This document shows, one piece after another, positions 36,697 to 45,435 of a stretch of DNA of 64,000 nucleotides; position 1 is the first letter of the stretch; every line of letters begins with the position of its first letter. Both the position numbers and the translations under genes were made by a program. Source of the DNA: Microbacterium sp. SS28 (lineage in GTDB: Bacteria; Actinomycetota; Actinomycetes; Actinomycetales; Microbacteriaceae); contig NZ_JAKWJP010000002.1 in assembly GCF_022761035.1 (NCBI RefSeq), forward strand, positions 434,001 to 498,000, given 5' to 3'. The notes under the pieces are model-generated. The model saw nothing but the letters and a program-made list of their open reading frames with translations. It made no database searches and had not been told where the DNA came from.

Positions 36697-38045
36697 GACT
36701 GCCACCCCGCCTTCCAGTCCTCCGCCGCCGCGAGGGCGAGTGCTTCGCCGGCCAGGACGACCGAGCCCGCGATGACGACGGCCCGACGGTCTGAGGCGGC
36801 GGCCCATTCGCGCGCGGCCTCCGCGGCGTCGGCGACGTCGCGGTGCACCGTCACGGGGAGCTCGGCGAGCTCCGCGAGATCCGCGATGCGCTCGGCGTCG
36901 TTCGCGCGGTCCGACTCCGGGGCCGTCGCGAACACGTGTGCGGCGATCGGCGCGAGGGCGGCGACGATGCCCGCGGCATCCTTGTCTGCCAGGATGCCGA
37001 GCACGACGCCCCACTCGTCGAAGTCGAACGATCCCTGAAGCGCCGTCGCGAGGGCGCGCGCGCCGTGCGGATTGTGCGCCGCGTCGACGAGCACCGTGGG
37101 CGCTGCGCCCACGAGCTGCAGGCGACCGGGGGACGACGTCTCGGCGAGCCCCTCGGCGAGGATGTCGCCCGCGATCGGCTGCGAGGCGCCCCCCACGAGG
37201 GATTCGACGGCGGCGATCGCGAGCGCCGCGTTGAAGCCCTGGTGCTCGCCGTAGAGCGGGAGGTACTCGTCCTCGTAGACGCCCGCGAGGCCGCGCACCG
37301 TGATCACCTGCCCGCCCACGGCGAGCCGGCCCTGTGCGAGCGCGAAGTCGGCGCCCTCGAAGGCGATCGACGCACCCCGCGCGGCGGCGGCATCCCGCAG
37401 GACGACCTCGGCGGCGGGGTCCTGACGCGCCGACACGACGGCCGCGCCGTCCTTGATGATGCCGGCCTTGACCGAGGCGATCTCGCCGATCGTCTCACCC
37501 AGGCGGTCAGCGTGGTCGAGGTCGATCGGCGCGATGACCGCGACGTCGCCGTCGGCGGTGTTCGTCGAGTCCCACGAGCCGCCCATCCCGACCTCGATGA
37601 CGGCGACGTCGACGGGCGCATCGGCGAACGCGACGAAGGCGAGCACCGTCAGCAGCTCGAAGAACGTCAGCGGCGCGTCGCCCGCGGCCTCGAGCTCGGC
37701 GTCGACGAGGTCGACGAAGGGCGAGACCTCGTCCCACGCGTCGGCGATCGCGGCGTCGGCGATCGGCTCGCCGTCGACCATGACACGCTCCGTGAAGCGC
37801 TCCAGGTGCGGGCTCGTGAACAGGCCCGTGCGAAGACCGTGCGCCCGCACGATGCTCTCGATCATGCGGCTCGTCGAGGTCTTGCCGTTCGTGCCCGTCA
37901 CGTGGACGACACGGTACGTGCGCTGCGGGTCGTCCAGCAGCTCGAGCACGCGGCGCGTGCGCTCGACGCGGGGCTGCACCCAGCGCTCGCCCTGCCGCTC
38001 GAGCAGGGCCGCATAGACGGCGTCGGCGCGACTGCGATCGCTCAT
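36693..38045 (-). CDS. folC: Bifunctional folylpolyglutamate/dihydrofolate synthase
   Basis: A 450-residue Mur-ligase-fold enzyme adding glutamate to folates. [15 protein letters not shown] (P-loop, about residue 50) and [15 protein letters not shown] are diagnostic, as is DAAHNPHGA in the C-terminal domain. It overlaps ileS upstream by four bases (ATGA). Confidence 0.94.
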   Translation of the reverse strand: MSDRSRADAVYAALLERQGERWVQPRVERTRRVLELLDDPQRTYRVVHVTGTNGKTSTSRMIESIVRAHGLRTGLFTSPHLERFTERVMVDGEPIADAAIADAWDEVSPFVDLVDAELEAAGDAPLTFFELLTVLAFVAFADAPVDVAVIEVGMGGSWDSTNTADGDVAVIAPIDLDHADRLGETIGEIASVKAGIIKDGAAVVSARQDPAAEVVLRDAAAARGASIAFEGADFALAQGRLAVGGQVITVRGLAGVYEDEYLPLYGEHQGFNAALAIAAVESLVGGASQPIAGDILAEGLAETSSPGRLQLVGAAPTVLVDAAHNPHGARALATALQGSFDFDEWGVVLGILADKDAAGIVAALAPIAAHVFATAPESDRANDAERIADLAELAELPVTVHRDVADAAEAAREWAAASDRRAVVIAGSVVLAGEALALAAAEDWKAGWQS

Positions 38046-41000
38046 GCGGATGCCTCGACCTTCGTGACGGCGACGGTGAAGTCGCCCCTGTTGGCGAACG
38101 TGCCCTTCGCGAACTCGCCGACGTGGTCGGGCACCGGCTGGGCGGGACGGCTGCCGCGCGGGCCGTAGAACGAGTGCTCGAGCGCGAGCGTCTCGCCCGC
38201 GACATCCGCCGTCTCGAACGCCGACTCCACCGCGACACGGTCGTCGATCTCGTCGAAGGCGAGCTGCAGGCGGATGCGGTCGCTGACCTCGAACCCGGCG
38301 GCCTTGCGGGTGTCCTGCACGGCGCGGATGACGTCGCGGGCCAGACCCTCGGCCTCGAGCTCGGGGGTCGTCGTGGTATCCAGCAGCACGAATCCCTCTC
38401 CGGCGAGCAGGGCGATCGCGGTGCCCTCGGCGACGCCGCCCGCCTCGAGCGTGAGCTCGTACTCTGCGGGCTCGAGGGCGATGCCGTCGACGACCACCGC
38501 GCCGTCGACCTCCTCCCAGACGCCCGCCTTCGCGCCTGCGATGACGTGCTGCACCTGCTTGCCGAGGCGAGGGCCCGCGGCGCGCGCGTTGACGGTCAGG
38601 CGCTTGCTGATGCCGTAGCGCTCCGACACGTCGTCGCCGAGCTCGACGAGCTCGACAGCCTTGACGTTGAGCTCGTCGCGCAGGATCCCCTCGAACTGGG
38701 CGAGGGATGCGGCATCCGGAACCGCGACGGTGAGCGTCGAGAGCGGCAGGCGCACGCGGCGGCCTTCCCGCTTGCGGAGGGCGTTCGCGACGCTCGAAGC
38801 TTCGCGCACGGCGTCCATCGCGTCACGGATGTCGTCCGCGCCGGGGAAGGCTGCGGCATCCGGCCAATCCTGCAGGTGCACGCTGCGCCCGCCCGTGAGC
38901 CCCTGCCACACCCGCTCGGAGACGAGCGGGATGAGCGGCGCCGCGACGCGGGTGAGCGTCTCGAGGACCGTGTAGAGCGTGTCGAACGCCTCACGGCTCC
39001 GGGGCTCGTCGTTCACGCCGAGCCAGAAGCGGTCGCGCGAGCGCCGGATGTACCAGTTCGTGAGCGCCTCGGCGAAGTCGCGGAGCTTCGCCGCCGCCAT
39101 CGTCGAGTCGAGCGCCTCGAGGTCGGCCGCGACGTCGCGCACGAGGTCACCCGTGAGCGCGAGGATGTACCGGTCGAGCACGTTCGTCGAGTCCGTGCGC
39201 CACTGCGCCTCGTACCCGTCGCCGCCCGCACCGCCCGCCGCGTTGGCGTACGTCGAGAAGAAGTACCACGTGTTCCACAGCGGCAGGAGGAACTCTCGCA
39301 CCCCCGCGCGGATGCCCTCCTCGGTCACGACGAGGTTGCCGCCGCGCAGCACGGAGCTCGACATGAGGAACCAGCGCATCGCGTCGGAGCCGTCGCGGTC
39401 GAAGACCTCGCTCACGTCGGGGTAGTTGCGCAGCGACTTCGACATCTTCTGGCCGTCGCTGCCGAGCACGATGCCGTGGCACGAGACGCCCGTGAACGCG
39501 GGGCGGTCGAAGAGCGCCGTCGACAGGACGTGCATGACGTAGAACCAGCCGCGCGTCTGGCCGATGTACTCGACGATGAAGTCCGCCGGCGCGTGGTCGT
39601 CGAACCACTCGTGGTTCTCGAACGGGTAGTGCACCTGCGCGTAGGGCATCGAGGCCGAGTCGAACCAGACGTCCAGGACGTCCTCGATGCGGCGCATCGT
39701 GCTCTGCCCCGACGGGTCGTCGGGGTTGGGGCGCGTCAGGTCGTCGATGAAGGGCCTGTGCAGGTCGACCTCGCCCTCCGCGTTGAGCGGGAGGCGCCCG
39801 AAGTCCCGCTCGATGGCCTCGAGCGAGCCGTACACGTCGACGCGGGGGAAGGCGGGATCGTCGCTCTTCCACACCGGGATCGGCGAGCCCCAGTAGCGGT
39901 TGCGGCTGATCGACCAGTCGCGCGCGCCCTCAAGCCACTTGCCGAACTGCCCGTGCTTGACGTTCTCAGGCACCCACGTGATCTGCTCGTTGTTCGCGAT
40001 GAGCCGATCCTTGATGTCGGTCACGCGGACGAACCAGCTCGAGACGGCCTTGTAGATGAGGGGGTTCCGGCACCGCCAGCAGTGCGGGTACGAGTGCTCG
40101 TAGCTCGCGAGACGCACGAGACGGCCGGCATGGCGGATCAGCCGGACGAGCGGCGTGTTGGCGTCCATCCACAGCTCGCCGGCGACATCCGTCACCTGCG
40201 GCAGGAAGCGTCCGCCGTCGTCGAGGCTCATGATGAGCGGGATGCCGGCGGCCTCCGTCACCCGCTGGTCGTCCTCGCCGTATGCGGGAGCCTGATGCAC
40301 GATGCCCGTGCCGTCGCTCGTCGTGACGTAGTCGTCCACGAGGATGCGCCAGGCGCCCTCGGTGCCCCACGCCGCGGCATCCGCGTAGTAGTCGAACAGG
40401 CGGTCGTAGTGCACGTCCTGGAGGTCGGCGCCCACGACGACCTGCTCGACAGCCGCCTTCGCGTCGTCGATCGACTCGTAGCCCAGGTCTTTCGCGTAGC
40501 CCGCGAGCAGATCCTCGGCCAGCAGGTAGCGGTGCGCCGTGGCCTCGACGGGGTCGTCTCCGCGTCCGTCGGGCGAGTGGTGCACATCGGCGGCGCCGGC
40601 AGGACCACCGGGCAGGACGGCATAGCGGATGCCGGGACCCACGGCGAGCGCGAAGTTCGTCGGGAGCGTCCAGGGCGTCGTCGTCCACGCGAGGGCGCGC
40701 ACGCCCGTGAGGCCGAGGCTCTCGGCCTTGGCGCCGACGAGCGGGAAGGTCACGGTGACCGACGGGTCCTGCCGCATCTTGTAGACGTCGTCGTCCATGC
40801 GCAGCTCGTGCGTCGAGAGGGGCGTCTCGTCGCGCCAGCAGTAAGGCAGCACGCGGTGTCCCTCGTACGCGAGACCCTTGTCGTGGAGGGTCTTGAACGC
40901 CCACAGGACCGACTCCATGTAGCCCGTGTCGAGCGTCTTGTACCCGCGCTCGAAGTCGACCCAGCGCGCCTGGCGGGTGACGTAGTCCTGCCACTGCTGC

Positions 41001-41455
41001 GTGTACTCGAGCACGGACTCGCGCGCCTTCGCGTTGAAGGTCGCGACGCCCATCGCCTCGATCTCGTCCTTCTCGGTGATGCCGAGCTGCTTCATCGCCT
41101 CGAGCTCCGCCGGGAGGCCGTGCGTGTCCCAGCCGAAGACGCGGTCGACCTTCTTGCCGCGCATCGTCTGGAAGCGCGGGAAGAGGTCCTTGGCGTAGCC
41201 CGTCAGGAGGTGCCCGTAGTGGGGCAGGCCGTTGGCGAACGGCGGGCCGTCATAGAAGACCCACTCCTCGGCGCCGTCGCGGTTCGCGATCGAGGCGCGG
41301 AAGGTGTCATCCTGCTCCCAGAACGCGAGAGTCTCGCGCTCGAGGTCGGGGAAGCGGGGGCTCGGGGTCACGGCCGCGGGCGGCGCGGCGACGTGGGCCG
41401 AGCCCGTGGGAAGGTCGGCGGCGGGTCCGAACGCGGACTGCAGAGGATAGGTCAT
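38042..41455 (-). CDS. ileS: Isoleucine--tRNA ligase
   Basis: A 1137-residue class Ia synthetase of the long (eukaryote-like) type common in actinobacteria. The HIGH-equivalent HYGH is near residue 80, the editing domain follows, and KMSKS is near residue 672. An anticodon-binding domain and a C-terminal extension complete it. A T-box leader precedes it on the same strand, so expression should respond to uncharged tRNA-Ile. Confidence 0.96.
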   Translation of the reverse strand: MTYPLQSAFGPAADLPTGSAHVAAPPAAVTPSPRFPDLERETLAFWEQDDTFRASIANRDGAEEWVFYDGPPFANGLPHYGHLLTGYAKDLFPRFQTMRGKKVDRVFGWDTHGLPAELEAMKQLGITEKDEIEAMGVATFNAKARESVLEYTQQWQDYVTRQARWVDFERGYKTLDTGYMESVLWAFKTLHDKGLAYEGHRVLPYCWRDETPLSTHELRMDDDVYKMRQDPSVTVTFPLVGAKAESLGLTGVRALAWTTTPWTLPTNFALAVGPGIRYAVLPGGPAGAADVHHSPDGRGDDPVEATAHRYLLAEDLLAGYAKDLGYESIDDAKAAVEQVVVGADLQDVHYDRLFDYYADAAAWGTEGAWRILVDDYVTTSDGTGIVHQAPAYGEDDQRVTEAAGIPLIMSLDDGGRFLPQVTDVAGELWMDANTPLVRLIRHAGRLVRLASYEHSYPHCWRCRNPLIYKAVSSWFVRVTDIKDRLIANNEQITWVPENVKHGQFGKWLEGARDWSISRNRYWGSPIPVWKSDDPAFPRVDVYGSLEAIERDFGRLPLNAEGEVDLHRPFIDDLTRPNPDDPSGQSTMRRIEDVLDVWFDSASMPYAQVHYPFENHEWFDDHAPADFIVEYIGQTRGWFYVMHVLSTALFDRPAFTGVSCHGIVLGSDGQKMSKSLRNYPDVSEVFDRDGSDAMRWFLMSSSVLRGGNLVVTEEGIRAGVREFLLPLWNTWYFFSTYANAAGGAGGDGYEAQWRTDSTNVLDRYILALTGDLVRDVAADLEALDSTMAAAKLRDFAEALTNWYIRRSRDRFWLGVNDEPRSREAFDTLYTVLETLTRVAAPLIPLVSERVWQGLTGGRSVHLQDWPDAAAFPGADDIRDAMDAVREASSVANALRKREGRRVRLPLSTLTVAVPDAASLAQFEGILRDELNVKAVELVELGDDVSERYGISKRLTVNARAAGPRLGKQVQHVIAGAKAGVWEEVDGAVVVDGIALEPAEYELTLEAGGVAEGTAIALLAGEGFVLLDTTTTPELEAEGLARDVIRAVQDTRKAAGFEVSDRIRLQLAFDEIDDRVAVESAFETADVAGETLALEHSFYGPRGSRPAQPVPDHVGEFAKGTFANRGDFTVAVTKVEASA

Positions 41456-41670
41456 CGGTCTCTCGTTTGGCTCGTCTCATCGGCGTGCGCCGGGACGACC
41501 CTCGCGGACCGCGGTACCACCCTGCATTGGCCCTGCGGGCCCTCTTTCACTGCGGCTGTCACGGGCCTGCCCCGTTCGGTTCTAATGAACCCCGGTCCCC
41601 GCGCGTGTGCCTGAGGGAACGAGATCGTTCTTCCGAAGACTCCCCGGTGATGGCCGGATCGGCGTCTGTC
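41456..41670 (-). promoter_or_regulatory. T-box riboswitch upstream of ileS
   Basis: The leader carries the T-box consensus AGGGTGGTACCGCG (41510-41523 read on the minus strand), with the TGG that pairs with the tRNA acceptor end. A short stem I presents an ATC isoleucine specifier in GCCATCACCGGGGA (ATC at 41649-41651), followed by CTTCGGAAGAACG. This is the arrangement of the actinobacterial ultrashort stem I ileS T-boxes, which control translation by hiding the ribosome binding site when tRNA-Ile is charged. I see no terminator stem with a T-run. Confidence 0.88.
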
Positions 41671-41675
41671 CGTCG

Positions 41676-41681
41676 ATTGTA
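41676..41681 (-). promoter_or_regulatory. -10 box of ileS promoter
   Basis: TACAAT on the minus strand would start the transcript near 41669, just before the T-box stem I. Confidence 0.55.
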
Positions 41682-41716
41682 CCGGCCCCGCATCCGATAT
41701 CCTCTCGACTGTCCAA

Positions 41717-41734
41717 CGTGGGAGCGCTCCCACG
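41717..41734. promoter_or_regulatory. CebR-type operator (perfect 18-bp palindrome)
   Basis: CGTGGGAGCGCTCCCACG contains TGGGAGCGCTCCCA, the published Streptomyces CebR (LacI family) binding site for cellobiose-responsive repression. It lies 12 bases before the beta-glucosidase ATG. Confidence 0.8.
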
Positions 41735-41746
41735 CGAGAGGGAGAC

Positions 41747-43237
41747 ATGCTCGAAGACATGCCCACCGGCCTGCCCGCGACCTTCAGCCGCCGCGCCCTG
41801 TTCGCACTCGCGGGCGGCGGCGCCCTCGCCGCGGCTCTCGCCGCCTGCGCGCCCGGCGGCGGTTCCGCGGCGCCTGTGCCGACGGCATCCGGATCCTGGG
41901 CACCGCCCGCCGAGCCGATCGTCTTCCCGAAGGGCTTCGTGTGGGGAGCCGCGACGAGCGCGTACCAGGTCGAGGGCTCGGTCTCAGCGGACGGCCGCGC
42001 GCCCTCCGTGTGGGACACCTTCGCGGCGAAGCCCCGAGCGATCCGGGACGGTTCGACGGGCGATCCCGCGGCCGACCAGTACGTGCGCTACGCGGACGAC
42101 ATCGATCTCATGGCGGGCCTCGGCCTCGGCGCGTACCGGTTCTCGCTCTCGTGGTCGCGCATCCAGCCGTCGGGCTCGGGCGCCGTCAACCTCGCGGCGC
42201 TCGACCACTACCGCCGCGTCGTCGACACCCTGCTCGACAAGGGCATCCGGCCCGCGATCACGCTCTTCCACTGGGACCTCCCCCAGGCCCTCCAGGACGT
42301 CGGCGGCTGGGCGAAGCGCGACACGGCCCTCCGCTTCGCGGACTACGCCGAGATCTGCTTCGACGCGCTCGGTGATGTCGAGGCCGACTGGATGACGCTC
42401 AACGAGCCGAAGACGCATGCGTACGTCGGCCACTGGTACGGCAGTCACGCGCCGGGCCTGCGCAACCCCGACCTCGCCGTCGCCGCCGTCCACCATCAGC
42501 TGCTCGGGCACGGCCTCGCGGTGCAGCGCTTCCGCGAGAGCCGCGCGAAGGGGCGCATCGGCATCGCGCTCAACCTCGTCTCGGCCTATCCGCTCGCGCA
42601 GGAGACCGAGGGGCTCGAGCGCGTGGACGCGCGCGAGAACAGGTTCTTCCTCGACCCCGTCCTGCGGGGCACGTACCCCGACGAGGCGATCGGAGGGCTG
42701 CCCGGCCAGATCCCCGCGCGGCCCGCCGCGTTCATGCTTCTGCAGGAGGACGGCGACCTCGAGACGATCTCCGAGCCGACGGACTTCCTCGCCGTGCAGT
42801 ACTACGGCGTGACCGGCGTCGACGCGACGGGCGCCGAGGGCTCGGTCGCACCGACCTCGGCGGCGAGGTGGCAGCAGATCCGCGCCGAAGGCCTCTACGA
42901 CCTGCTCCTGCGCCTCGTGCGGGACTACCCCGCGATCCCGCTCCTCATCACCGAGAACGGCATCCCGGACCCGACTCCCGAGCTGACCGTCGACGATCCG
43001 CACCGCATCGACTTCTTCCGCACGCATTTCCAGCAGGCCGCGCGCGCGATCTGGGACGGAGCACCGCTCGAGGCGTACTACGTGTGGTCGCTCCTGGACA
43101 ACTTCGAATGGGCCGAGGGGTACCGGCAGCGCTGGGGCATCATCGCGGTCGACTTCGAGACGCAAGAGCGCACCCCGAAGCGGAGCGCCGAGTGGTACGC
43201 GGGCGTCATCGAGGCGAACGCGGTCGCCGCGACGTGA
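41747..43237 (+). CDS. GH1 family beta-glucosidase, Tat-type lipoprotein
   Basis: A 496-residue glycoside hydrolase family 1 enzyme. The acid/base glutamate is in TLNEP near residue 219 and the nucleophile in ITENG near residue 403. The N-terminus has a twin-arginine-like SRRALF followed by a hydrophobic stretch and lipobox LAAC (cysteine near residue 39), so the mature enzyme should sit on the outer membrane face. That is unusual for GH1 enzymes, which are mostly cytoplasmic. ATG at 41747 (AGAGGG upstream) or 41759. The CebR-type operator suggests induction by cellobiose. Confidence 0.9.
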   Translation: MLEDMPTGLPATFSRRALFALAGGGALAAALAACAPGGGSAAPVPTASGSWAPPAEPIVFPKGFVWGAATSAYQVEGSVSADGRAPSVWDTFAAKPRAIRDGSTGDPAADQYVRYADDIDLMAGLGLGAYRFSLSWSRIQPSGSGAVNLAALDHYRRVVDTLLDKGIRPAITLFHWDLPQALQDVGGWAKRDTALRFADYAEICFDALGDVEADWMTLNEPKTHAYVGHWYGSHAPGLRNPDLAVAAVHHQLLGHGLAVQRFRESRAKGRIGIALNLVSAYPLAQETEGLERVDARENRFFLDPVLRGTYPDEAIGGLPGQIPARPAAFMLLQEDGDLETISEPTDFLAVQYYGVTGVDATGAEGSVAPTSAARWQQIRAEGLYDLLLRLVRDYPAIPLLITENGIPDPTPELTVDDPHRIDFFRTHFQQAARAIWDGAPLEAYYVWSLLDNFEWAEGYRQRWGIIAVDFETQERTPKRSAEWYAGVIEANAVAAT

Positions 43238-43277
43238 GCGGCGCGGCCCTGAGCGCCGTCACCGGGGTGTGAGCGAG

Positions 43278-43300
43278 GTTGCTGGACCCGATCCAGCAAC
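43278..43300. promoter_or_regulatory. Inverted repeat upstream of the MFS gene, operator-like
   Basis: GTTGCTGGA and TCCAGCAAC form a perfect nine-base inverted repeat with a five-base spacer, 21 bases before the MFS start. No T-run follows, so an operator is likelier than a terminator. Confidence 0.5.
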
Positions 43301-43321
43301 CCTGGAACGGTGGCAGGATGG

Positions 43322-44635
43322 ATGCCCGTGACCACCGCTCCACCCGCTCCGGCACCCCAGCCCACCGCCTCCCCCGCCCGCCGCGTCGCCTGGGCGTCGA
43401 TGGTCGGCACGTCGCTCGAGTCGTTCGACTTCTACGTCTTCGCCTACTTCGCGGCGTTCTTCGTCGGGCCGCTGTTCTTCGACCCGCTCGGCGACGTCGG
43501 CAAGACGTTCGCGGCGTTCTCGACCATCGCGCTCGCGTTCGTCGTGCGGCCGATCGGCGCCGCGATCTTCGGGCACATGGGCGACCGGCTCGGCCGACGC
43601 GCGACGCTCCTGTGGACCGTCGGCATCATGGGCGTGGCGACAGGGCTCATCGGCGTGCTGCCGACGTACGACCAGGCCGGCTGGATCGGCGCCGTCCTGC
43701 TGATCGTCCTGCGCATCGCGCAGGGTCTCTCACTCGGCGGCGAGTGGGGCGGCTCCATCCTCCTCGCGACCGAGCACTCCGGTCCCGTCAAACGCGCGTT
43801 CTACGCCGCGATCCCCCAGCTCGGCTCCCCCGTCGGCTCGATCCTCTCGGCCACCGTCTTCATCGTCATGACGGTCGTCCTGCCCGCCGAGGAACTCGCC
43901 GCGTGGGGCTGGCGCATCCCGTTCCTGCTCGCCTTCCCGCTCCTGCTCGTGTCGCTGTACCTGCGCTGGTCGATCGACGAGACGCCCGTCTTCGAGCACG
44001 TCGTGGCGGAAGGCCGTCGCGACCGCATCCCGTTCGTCACGATGTTCGCGCAGCGTCCCGCCGCCGTCGCGATCGCGATCGGCGCGGCGCTGCTCGGCAT
44101 CGGCTCGTACTCGCTCATGAACACGTACACGATCAACTACGGGGCGGAGCAGCTGGGCTTCAGCTTCCAGTCGCTGCTGATCGCGACCACGATCGGAGCG
44201 CTGCTGCAGCTCGTGACGATCCCGCTCTTCGGCCGATGGGCGACGCGCATCGGCTCCGCCAAGGTCGTCGCGTGGGGCGCGCTCGGCACCCTCCTCATCG
44301 CGTTCCCGATGTACTGGCTGCTCCAGTTCGCGACGTTCCCGATCCTCATCGCGACCATGATCATCGGCGGCATCCTTCCGACGATGTCGTGGGCCGCGCT
44401 CGGCGGTCTCATGAACGACCTCTTCCCCGACCACTTCCGCTACTCCGCGCTCTCGATCGCGTACGCGATCGCGGCGACCGTGAGCGGCTTCGTGCCGCTC
44501 GTGACGTTCGAGCTCGGCACCTCCACGGACTTCGCGTGGTGGCATCCCGGGGTCGTGCTCGTCGTGCTCTCGGCCATCACGCTCGTCTCCGCGTGGGCCG
44601 CCGCCCGGCGCCGCCCGGAGCCCGAGGAGGGCTGA
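43322..44635 (+). CDS. MFS transporter (metabolite:H+ symporter type)
   Basis: A membrane protein of about 437 residues with 12 predicted helices. FDFYVFAYFAAFFVGPLFF in helix 1, GDRLGRRATL between helices 2 and 3, and QGLSLGGEWGGSILLATEH are typical of the metabolite:H+ symporter (MHS) group, which carries organic acids, betaines and similar solutes. The substrate is unknown. Start options are ATG 43322 or GTG 43328. The stop is directly followed by the GTG of the next gene. Confidence 0.88.
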   Translation: MPVTTAPPAPAPQPTASPARRVAWASMVGTSLESFDFYVFAYFAAFFVGPLFFDPLGDVGKTFAAFSTIALAFVVRPIGAAIFGHMGDRLGRRATLLWTVGIMGVATGLIGVLPTYDQAGWIGAVLLIVLRIAQGLSLGGEWGGSILLATEHSGPVKRAFYAAIPQLGSPVGSILSATVFIVMTVVLPAEELAAWGWRIPFLLAFPLLLVSLYLRWSIDETPVFEHVVAEGRRDRIPFVTMFAQRPAAVAIAIGAALLGIGSYSLMNTYTINYGAEQLGFSFQSLLIATTIGALLQLVTIPLFGRWATRIGSAKVVAWGALGTLLIAFPMYWLLQFATFPILIATMIIGGILPTMSWAALGGLMNDLFPDHFRYSALSIAYAIAATVSGFVPLVTFELGTSTDFAWWHPGVVLVVLSAITLVSAWAAARRRPEPEEG

Positions 44636-45292
44636 GTGCCCCGCCCCCGCGGACCGCTGCCGCCGCGCATCTCACCGCCCGACCTGCCGCGCACGCTCGA
44701 GAGCGTCTCGGGCGTCGGGAGGCGCGCGGACCTCGAGGGCGCCCGCATCCGCGATCTGACGGACGAAGTGGATGCCGCGCACGCCCGCCTCACGGAGTGC
44801 ACCGTGGACGGGGCATCCGTCTCACGCCTCGATCTGACGGGTGCGACGCTCACCGACGTCGACGTCATCGACCTGCGCGCGACGGAGTTCATCGCGCGGA
44901 ACGGGCGCTGGCGCACCGTGCGCGTGACGGGCGGGCGGATCGGCACCCTCGACCTGAGCAGCGCGGAGCTGACCGGGGTCGCGCTGCGCGGCGTCCGCAT
45001 CGACTACCTGTCGCTGCGCGGGGCGAACGCGTCGGACGTCATCGTCGCGGACTGCTCGATCGGCACGGTCGACCTGCCTCTCGCGACGCTCTCGCGCGTC
45101 GCGTTCGTGGATTCGCGGGCCGACGAGGTCGCGACCGATGGGCTGCGGGCCGAGCACGTCGACCTGCGAGGCCTCGACGCCCTCGCCCTCACGAGCCCCG
45201 AGTCGCTGCGCGGCGCGACGCTCTCGGAGCGGCAGGTCGAGTCCCTCGCGGTCCCTCTCGCTCGCGCGCTCGGCATCGACGTCCAGGACTGA
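44636..45292 (+). CDS. Pentapeptide-repeat-like protein
   Basis: A 218-residue protein with repeating five-residue periodicity around leucine or phenylalanine (ADLEGARIRDLTD, SRLDLTGATLTDVDV, LSLRGANASDV, EHVDLRGLDAL), which suggests a right-handed quadrilateral beta-helix. The last 30 residues are helical. GTG starts at the base after the MFS stop. Some pentapeptide proteins protect gyrase, but nothing here shows that role. Confidence 0.72.
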   Translation: MPRPRGPLPPRISPPDLPRTLESVSGVGRRADLEGARIRDLTDEVDAAHARLTECTVDGASVSRLDLTGATLTDVDVIDLRATEFIARNGRWRTVRVTGGRIGTLDLSSAELTGVALRGVRIDYLSLRGANASDVIVADCSIGTVDLPLATLSRVAFVDSRADEVATDGLRAEHVDLRGLDALALTSPESLRGATLSERQVESLAVPLARALGIDVQD

Positions 45293-45435
45293 GCGCCTCG
45301 CTCCGCGGGCCCCGGCGAGCGGAGGAACGGATGCCGCGGCTGAGAGCGACCCCCAGGCCCGGCCGGTAGAATCGCCTGGCACCCCACACTCAGGCACGCT
45401 CACACAGTGCCGCACATATCGCACGAGGAGACCCC

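Noticed and set aside
38123..41614. An 1163-codon frame antisense to ileS
   Set aside because: Same reasoning: antisense to a gene with HYGH and KMSKS motifs.
45293..45435. T-box upstream of valS
   Set aside because: I searched for the GGTGGTACCGCG consensus and found none; only a possible TAGAAT -10 box is present.
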